Below are positions 6,669-11,241 of a DNA stretch of 11,241 nt, one piece after another. A program made the position numbers and the translations under genes. Origin of the DNA: an uncultured Hungatella sp. GTDB lineage: Bacteria; Bacillota; Clostridia; Lachnospirales; Lachnospiraceae. Within the stretch, counting starts at the first letter, position 1. Each line of letters starts with the position of its first letter. Below the pieces are notes generated by a model, which was given only the letters and a program-made list of their open reading frames with translations, had not been told where the DNA came from and searched no databases. The DNA is taken from contig CAUEKH010000048.1 in NCBI GenBank assembly GCA_959018155.1, positions 1 through 11,241 on the forward strand, written 5' to 3'.

Positions 6669-6686
6669 TGTTGCGATATCGCAACA
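6669..6686. promoter_or_regulatory. 18-bp perfect palindrome, candidate operator
   Basis: TGTTGCGATATCGCAACA is a perfect 18-bp palindrome. It lies 5 bases from the terminator-like hairpin and about 17 bases upstream of the start of the 24-residue peptide gene on the minus strand. Such symmetry is typical of a site for a dimeric DNA-binding protein. It could also fold in RNA with a tiny central loop. No convincing -35/-10 pair was found around it, so its role in transcription is not established. Confidence 0.5.
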
Positions 6687-6691
6687 AATAA

Positions 6692-6724
6692 AATACCACC
6701 GGCCATTTGCTGACTGGTGGTATT
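6692..6724 (-). terminator. Likely Rho-independent terminator after the toxin/partner genes
   Basis: The arms AATACCACC (6692-6700) and GGTGGTATT (6716-6724) are perfectly complementary over 9 bp. The stem extends to 11 bp with one G-C pair and one G-T pair, leaving an 11-base loop. Read on the minus strand, the 3' arm runs into TATTTTATTTG. On the plus strand it is followed by ACTTTTTA, so it could work both ways. The stem includes the last bases of the 54-aa gene's stop codon. The T tract on the minus strand is interrupted, so attenuation rather than complete termination is possible. Confidence 0.65.
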
Positions 6725-6887
6725 ACTTTTTATCCACTTCAAACTCTTTCATTAACCTCAAAAGTGTATTATCCGCGTCTTGTCGTTCTTCTTTCGTCAT
6801 TTCAAAATTTTCAACAGCCTCCGCCCAAGGATAAGTTGACGCTTTCGCCATTCTTTCTTTCTCTTTTTCAGTTATCTCACCCTCCAT
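6723..6887 (-). CDS. 54-aa protein after the ART domain, candidate immunity protein/antitoxin
   Basis: This short gene begins six bases after the stop of the minor head/ART gene. Its ribosome binding site (GGGAGGTG, 6898-6905) lies inside the last codons of that gene, so the two are probably translationally coupled. The product is 54 residues, slightly acidic overall (about 15 Asp/Glu to 11 Lys/Arg), and has no Cys, signal peptide or membrane segment. It appears mostly helical: a charged N-terminal stretch, a central STYPWAEAVENF segment, then MTKEERQDADNTLLRLMKEF. I do not recognise the family. Its position immediately downstream of a toxin-like domain, with a terminator-like hairpin starting at its stop codon, fits an immunity protein that would neutralise the ART in the lysogen or during virion assembly. 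That function is inferred from context only. Confidence 0.75.
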   Translation of the reverse strand: MEGEITEKEKERMAKASTYPWAEAVENFEMTKEERQDADNTLLRLMKEFEVDKK

Positions 6888-6893
6888 AAAGAT

Positions 6894-8504
6894 TTACACC
6901 TCCCTCACCAAAATATGCCAAACCCCCTCCTGAAATACTTTTGATACAACATCAATTTCAATATCTCTCTCATACAGAACTTCGTTCTCATCTAATCCAA
7001 TCGAACTGATATCCCTCCCTCTTTTGGAGTCTTCAACGTATATTTTTATAGCAGCAGTTTCATTATAGCCAGCTTTTTTAGCTGCACTCCAGTACTGCTT
7101 TACCCTTATTCTTTTTCCCGGAATGTATTCTTTCAAAAATTCTTCCGTTCTCTCACTCGCATCCGGCCAATCAGAGAAATCAACTGTCCTCAAAAGGTTT
7201 CCTTTATAGATTGGCATCTTTGACAGAGCTGAATCCAATTCTTTCACCAGTTTTTGCTGAGCTGCGCCAAGTTCATTAAGACTTCCTGCGTTCCGTAAAG
7301 CTTCATTGACCAGATATGATTCAAAGCTCTTGTATTTCTGAAGCGCTCCAAGTTCGTTGTCGGTTAAACTCATTATAGCAGAAGCAGGTGGCTTTTCAAC
7401 AGATTTTTCCAAAATTTTTTCTTCCGCCCACTCTTTTAACTTGCTTGGCCCCGATCTGATTTTCTTCCACTCTTCACGTCGTGCCGTGTAACGTCTCTGA
7501 TTTTCTTCATCAAGAGAATACTCCCCCAGACGTTCAAACTTTTTTGTCTGTCTTTCCGCATATTGATGCTTGTTCTCCTTCTGATTGGTCTGCTCAATTA
7601 CTTTCAGTTCTTCCTTGCTCCATGAGTCATCAGCCGTGGAAATACCTGGGAAATAGGTCGTATGGCTGTCCTTACATCGTGGGTGATACAGGCCGGCCGC
7701 TATAGCCTTACTCATGAGCGGATACGGCCCATCAGATTTCTTGCCGCCACTCCACACATCGTCAATCAGAACCTTGCCAACGAAAGGGAGACATTTCGGA
7801 CATGGATTCCCGCGCTTATTGACAATCACCGTAGCAATCCCCCATTCCTGCCGCTTTTCGCCTTCGCCTTGGAGATAGGCCCGCTTGCTGGCCGTCCTAA
7901 TCGCCATGTCAGCATAATCTGCCAGGGTATGACAGGCACCGTTGGCATACTCCACACAGGCAAGCCCACGGGAGAGCATATCTTTCGTAGCCATATCCAC
8001 GGCCTTCTCGTAGGTTCCGGCACCGGTGTTAGCATAGACCTGGGCGTTGTAAATCACTTTCCGGTATTCATCGTTTGCCTTACGCAGAATCGCCGTCTCT
8101 GCCCTTTCCATATCGTTCGTTGTCGCCTGGATCAGCGCCTCCAACTTACGGTCGTTCAGCCGGAAGAACTCCGCTGCAGCTCCCTGGGTGACTTTATTTG
8201 CGCCAGTAAATCCATTCTTAATGGCATTCAGAATCTGGATTTCCTGCTGCATGTTCCCAGTCTGTCGGGCTTTGTACAGAATTTCTCCAATCTGACCGTT
8301 GATATTCTTAAATTGCTTCCCATACTTCTTTTGATTGGCTTTCTTATACTTCTCCAGTGCTTTCAGCTGTTCAGCCTGCCATTGGCTCCACTCTATCCCC
8401 ATCTCAGTCTCTTCTGCCCTGTGACAGTCCATATTCCGAATCATAGAGGCAATCATTTCGTCTTCGATAGCCTGAAAGGCGGCACCGATGTCATAATCCT
8501 CCAT
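6894..8504 (-). CDS. MuF/minor-capsid protein fused to a C-terminal ADP-ribosyltransferase domain
   Basis: This 536-residue protein appears to have two parts. Residues 1 to about 350 look like a phage minor capsid protein of the SPP1 gp7/Mu gpF type (minor capsid 2 family): a helical N-terminus, then a core with paired Cys/His motifs (NPCPKC, C235/C238; HPRC, H274/C277; FPG at 285-287) and a Tyr/Arg-rich helical end near 315-350. Residues from about 375 match the ADP-ribosyltransferase exotoxin fold in order: a first-strand arginine (LLRTVDF, R439), an STS-like strand (QYWSAAKK, S473), a GRDIS segment (496-500), and ENEVLYERD with an ExE pair (E506, E508). The ExE form is typical of enzymes that modify arginine. 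The catalytic Arg, Ser and Glu positions all appear intact, though the STS motif reads WSA. The domain would use NAD+ to modify a protein in the infected or a rival cell. The start follows a GGGAGGTGA site. The fold call comes from motif reading, not a search. Confidence 0.88.
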   Translation of the reverse strand: MEDYDIGAAFQAIEDEMIASMIRNMDCHRAEETEMGIEWSQWQAEQLKALEKYKKANQKKYGKQFKNINGQIGEILYKARQTGNMQQEIQILNAIKNGFTGANKVTQGAAAEFFRLNDRKLEALIQATTNDMERAETAILRKANDEYRKVIYNAQVYANTGAGTYEKAVDMATKDMLSRGLACVEYANGACHTLADYADMAIRTASKRAYLQGEGEKRQEWGIATVIVNKRGNPCPKCLPFVGKVLIDDVWSGGKKSDGPYPLMSKAIAAGLYHPRCKDSHTTYFPGISTADDSWSKEELKVIEQTNQKENKHQYAERQTKKFERLGEYSLDEENQRRYTARREEWKKIRSGPSKLKEWAEEKILEKSVEKPPASAIMSLTDNELGALQKYKSFESYLVNEALRNAGSLNELGAAQQKLVKELDSALSKMPIYKGNLLRTVDFSDWPDASERTEEFLKEYIPGKRIRVKQYWSAAKKAGYNETAAIKIYVEDSKRGRDISSIGLDENEVLYERDIEIDVVSKVFQEGVWHILVREV

Positions 8505-8508
8505 GGCA

Positions 8509-8730
8509 TCACCTCCCGTTTGAATGCACCTTGAACCCCTGTGCCTTAAACTGCCGTGTCAGATTCTTAAGCTGGGTAATGCTCTTGCAATGGTCACAAC
8601 GCAACTCTGCATAGTCATTTTTCTCAATTGCATAAATGCCAAAAGGCACCTGCTCACTGGCTGTTTGCAGTAACCCCTGGAATTCCATCTGCCCCATCTG
8701 GTACAAGTGGTTCATTACCTTTACCTTCAT
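8509..8730 (-). CDS. Small phage protein with one CxxC motif, overlapping the portal gene
   Basis: I do not recognise this 73-residue protein. It has a single CDHC pair (C45, C48) flanked by charged residues and a basic C-terminal third. One CxxC pair could bind metal as a dimer or make a disulfide, but no second Cys/His pair is visible, so a classical zinc ribbon is not supported. The start at 8730 is chosen because GGGAGGAG sits about six bases upstream; in-frame ATGs at 8715, 8697 and 8688 lack such a site. The first 77 bases overlap the 3' end of the portal gene in a different frame. The stop is 4 bases before the minor head gene. Its place between portal and MuF-type protein suggests a head-assembly accessory or regulatory role, which is inference. 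Confidence 0.75.
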   Translation of the reverse strand: MKVKVMNHLYQMGQMEFQGLLQTASEQVPFGIYAIEKNDYAELRCDHCKSITQLKNLTRQFKAQGFKVHSNGR

Positions 8731-10243
8731 CAGCTTCTCCTCCCTTTATGTTCACTCGAAAGCCGCCAGCGGCCATATTGATACCGGGCTCCTCAGCCTC
8801 AGCGATTCCCTGCTCTGCTTTCAGCCGCTTTACTTCTTCGGCCTTCCACGCCTCGTCCTTACTGTCTCCCCACATTTCTTCAACCTGCGCCTCAATGCTC
8901 ATGATACTGGCACCGGGACGGGCTTTAGAGAGCGTCTCCGCCTGACTTTCGAATGATGGATTTGCATACTCGCCGAAGGGTATCTCGACCTTAACTTCTT
9001 CGATTGGATGTTTGATCAGGATATGGTAAGCATTGATGCACGCTGAGATTACTTCTGGCAACTCCTCCTGCAGGGCCTCCACGATGGCGTTGCGGGTATA
9101 TAGGGTAGCCTTCTCCTTCTCACGCTGGGCTTCCGCATTATCCAGCTTTTTAACGTCAATACCGAGAGTGGAAGGACTGATGATTCCCTGCAGGCAGAGA
9201 TCCAGGGCTGTTATGTAGGAGGCCAGATAGCTGTCATGCGGGATTACTGGCTGTTCTGTCAGAATCTGGTTCTTCCCACTCTCATCCATATTGTCATCGC
9301 CAACAATAAAACGGTCGTCAAAGGGATTAGCCTTCAATAGTTCCCCTGTTTCCGGATTCCGGGGAATGTATGATTCAGGAATATAAGTTCTGGCTCTGCC
9401 TGCTCGGAGTGCGTCCATCCACTGGCTCCACGCCTCGTCAAATGCGTCAAAACTGTCCAGTTTCCCATCAAAAATAGAACCGCCGCGGCCCTCGTATTTC
9501 GTGCTTTCATACACTTTGAGAGGCACAGCCAGAATCACGGACTCGTCAAATTTCCAGTCGGATATATTCTTTGTGGCTTCGATGGCTTTGATATCAACCT
9601 CATGATCCCCTTTATAGAGCTCGTTTCGTATATATCCATATCCGTAATGCTCATAGAGGACATATTGATGATGATGGTCCATGTATGGTGTCTTGAATAC
9701 CACTTCTTCCAGTTCATCACCGTCGTAAACCAGTTCAATCCGTTCTCCCGGATACCACCGGAGAATCGGATATTGGCTTTTCTTTGTATTAAGCGTAATC
9801 TTCCATGCTCCATCGCCAATATATAATATTTCTTTCAGGCTTTTTTCCAGTTTTTTACGGAACTTATTCTTCTTCTGGATCTTCTTCCAGATCTGCTCCT
9901 GTGCTGCACTGTCAAATTCAAAATCATTCATATCCGCCAGAACAATCGCAGACAGCACCCGGACAATCAGCCCCGGAAGGCCTGTATGAATCTTACGCAT
10001 CTCCATACCCGGAGTACACTTACTGGCCCAGAACTTATACTTGTCTGCATACTCATTAATGCTCTGATAGAGCTGTTCCAGTTCGTTACTGTCTCCGCGG
10101 TACCAGATGCGGTTCCGAATGGCATTGAGTTCGAAATCCATTGTCTCGTGAATCTGTATGCTCTGCCCCATGGCAGGTTGCACATTCTGCCAGCTCCGGA
10201 TCCCTCGCTTTATGTTTTCATTCAATGTTGATAGCCACCTCAT
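8654..10243 (-). CDS. Phage portal protein (SPP1 gp6-like)
   Basis: This is the dodecameric ring at the unique capsid vertex, which forms the DNA entry and exit channel and docks the terminase and the head-tail connectors. The 529-residue length is typical of the SPP1 gp6-like portal family. The N-terminal pattern (RIWYRGDSNELEQLYQ near residue 50) and the helical region near LDNAEAQREKEKATLYTRN in the C-terminal half are family-like. The start at 10243 is preceded by a GAGGAGG ribosome binding site. The last 30 or so residues are Gly/Asp/Pro-rich and probably disordered. They are encoded in DNA that also encodes the start of the next gene in another frame (77-base overlap, 8654-8730). The position between terminase and the minor head protein matches the standard order. 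Confidence 0.93.
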   Translation of the reverse strand: MRWLSTLNENIKRGIRSWQNVQPAMGQSIQIHETMDFELNAIRNRIWYRGDSNELEQLYQSINEYADKYKFWASKCTPGMEMRKIHTGLPGLIVRVLSAIVLADMNDFEFDSAAQEQIWKKIQKKNKFRKKLEKSLKEILYIGDGAWKITLNTKKSQYPILRWYPGERIELVYDGDELEEVVFKTPYMDHHHQYVLYEHYGYGYIRNELYKGDHEVDIKAIEATKNISDWKFDESVILAVPLKVYESTKYEGRGGSIFDGKLDSFDAFDEAWSQWMDALRAGRARTYIPESYIPRNPETGELLKANPFDDRFIVGDDNMDESGKNQILTEQPVIPHDSYLASYITALDLCLQGIISPSTLGIDVKKLDNAEAQREKEKATLYTRNAIVEALQEELPEVISACINAYHILIKHPIEEVKVEIPFGEYANPSFESQAETLSKARPGASIMSIEAQVEEMWGDSKDEAWKAEEVKRLKAEQGIAEAEEPGINMAAGGFRVNIKGGEADEGKGNEPLVPDGADGIPGVTANSQ

Positions 10244-11241
10244 TTCTCTGCCTCCTCAAACCCGATAATCCGCCGATAGGGTATCCAGCCGTACTGGCTG
10301 GCATTAATTGTATGGTCGTTGGCATCTTCCGGCTCGTCCTTATCCTCTTTCCAGCTGTAACGTTCAAGTTCGGACAAATGCTCTGTACAGGTATCCACCA
10401 CCAGATAACACCCCTGCTGAATCCACCCCAGCATGAACTTGATGCGGTCCAGAATCTCTACTTTCTTGTAGCTGTCAATAAAATTGTACAGACTGCCATG
10501 AAGGCGCTTCCACTTCTTAAGCTCCATAATTGTCGCCTGGTCCGCACAGTCGATAAACACATCTCTGGCAAGCCCCCATTCTTTCTGGTTCCGTTCCAGG
10601 AAGCCCAGGAACTTTCCTACTGTATCCGATGGGGCAAGAGGCTGGGCTAAATCTGCGTTGCTATATACCTTCTCCTCCAGCACAATCAGGCGCCGGTCCA
10701 TGGTGATTCCCTGAAATATCATGGCTATGGTATCCGGTGATTTACTGGAGTAGGACGTATCCAGGCCAGCAGAAAATTTCTTGAATTTGATTTTTCCGGC
10801 TGCCATCTGCTGATGAACCCAGGCCGCCGTGACAGAATGCTTCTTCCGGTCGAAATTGGGGAAGATAAGTCCGGTTGCCTTACCGCGGATTCCCTCTATC
10901 TTGTTCTTCCAGATTTTCGTTCCCTTTGGTGTGTTGGAAATAATGCGCTCCAGCTTCTCCTTTGGAAGGCCCAGATTATGGATAAAAGAAAAGAACCAAT
11001 GGACCCAGCCGGGTTTTGGTTCTTCTTTCAACTCTTCTAATATTTCTTTTGGTGTCTCGTCCTCCCACTCTGGGAGAGGCCGGGAACAGTTGATATACTC
11101 TTTGTACACTGGCAGGTTCGGATCTTCAGGATTGAGTGTGGCCATCGTATAATCTGACCGCATCATGGCCTCACTAACAAAGTCAATGTCGGCCGTGTTA
11201 ATCTCATCAATGTATAGACAGCCATACTGACCTCCTAAGGC
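10240..11241 (-). CDS. Phage terminase large subunit, 5'-truncated by the window edge
   Basis: This is the ATPase/nuclease motor that cuts and pumps phage DNA into the procapsid through the portal. The reading frame is open to the last base of the window, so the gene continues beyond 11241; 333 residues are visible. An ATG at 11166 lies inside the gene and is not its start, because the 25 residues before it hold a Walker B-type motif (CLYIDEIN, visible residues 8-15). The Walker A region must lie outside the window. The second half looks like the RNase H-like nuclease domain: an acidic strand FSAGLDTSYSS followed by a second one, DVFIDCADQ. The overall pattern resembles PBSX/SPP1-type terminases. 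The stop codon overlaps the portal start by 4 bases (ATGA), which suggests translational coupling. A small terminase subunit would be expected just upstream, outside the window. Confidence 0.93.
   Translation of the reverse strand, partial: ALGGQYGCLYIDEINTADIDFVSEAMMRSDYTMATLNPEDPNLPVYKEYINCSRPLPEWEDETPKEILEELKEEPKPGWVHWFFSFIHNLGLPKEKLERIISNTPKGTKIWKNKIEGIRGKATGLIFPNFDRKKHSVTAAWVHQQMAAGKIKFKKFSAGLDTSYSSKSPDTIAMIFQGITMDRRLIVLEEKVYSNADLAQPLAPSDTVGKFLGFLERNQKEWGLARDVFIDCADQATIMELKKWKRLHGSLYNFIDSYKKVEILDRIKFMLGWIQQGCYLVVDTCTEHLSELERYSWKEDKDEPEDANDHTINASQYGWIPYRRIIGFEEAEK

Noticed and set aside
6541..6690. Promoter for the scaffold/capsid genes on the minus strand
   Set aside because: I looked for -35/-10 pairs with 16-18 base spacing and found only poor matches, so I do not annotate one.
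7662..8534. Plus-strand open frame of 290 codons opposite the minor head gene
   Set aside because: It lies fully antisense to a well-supported protein, has no good ribosome binding site, and its translation is low-complexity and unlike any family. It is an antisense shadow.
9535..9819. 94-codon minus-strand frame inside the portal gene
   Set aside because: Out-of-frame reading of the portal gene with no ribosome binding site or family resemblance.
1..11241. CRISPR arrays, tRNA genes, insertion sequences or attachment sites
   Set aside because: No regular spaced repeats, cloverleaf-like sequence, transposase gene or paired terminal repeats were seen by reading the sequence.

Overview
The window is the head-to-tail structural module of a siphophage or prophage. 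Every supported gene lies on the minus strand, so transcription runs from the right end (position 11241) to the left. The host is most likely a Firmicute of the Clostridia, possibly of a Lachnospiraceae type. Reasons are the strong GGAGG/AGGTGA ribosome binding sites, balanced GC content, SPP1-like gene order, and head and neck proteins of families common in Firmicutes temperate phages. No integrase, repressor or bacterial gene is present, so prophage versus free phage cannot be decided here.

Layout, right to left: terminase large subunit (5' end cut off by the window), portal, a 73-aa CxxC protein whose start lies inside the portal gene, a MuF-type minor head protein with a C-terminal ADP-ribosyltransferase domain, a 54-aa candidate immunity protein, a terminator-like hairpin, an 18-bp perfect palindrome, a 24-residue hydrophobic peptide, scaffold, major capsid protein, a 95-aa coiled-coil protein, four connector, head-closure and tail-completion proteins, tail tube protein, tail assembly chaperone with a frameshifted extension, a 53-aa zinc-ribbon protein, and the tape measure protein (3' end cut off).

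Together these genes package DNA (terminase, portal), build the procapsid (scaffold, capsid, minor head protein), seal it and join it to the tail (connectors), and build the tail tube around the tape measure. Most junctions are 1-4 base overlaps or gaps under about 20 bases. The exception is roughly 6437-6725, between the minor head gene and the scaffold. It carries several inverted repeats and tiny genes and looks like an accessory insertion.

The most interesting part is the minor head/ART fusion with its small partner. It fits the known class of MuF polymorphic toxins of temperate Firmicutes phages. The particular toxin/partner pair, the palindrome and hairpins after it, and the tiny membrane peptide are the parts most likely to be undescribed. 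A second point of interest is the tail chaperone extension, which has no start codon and appears to need a -2 (or +1) ribosomal frameshift.
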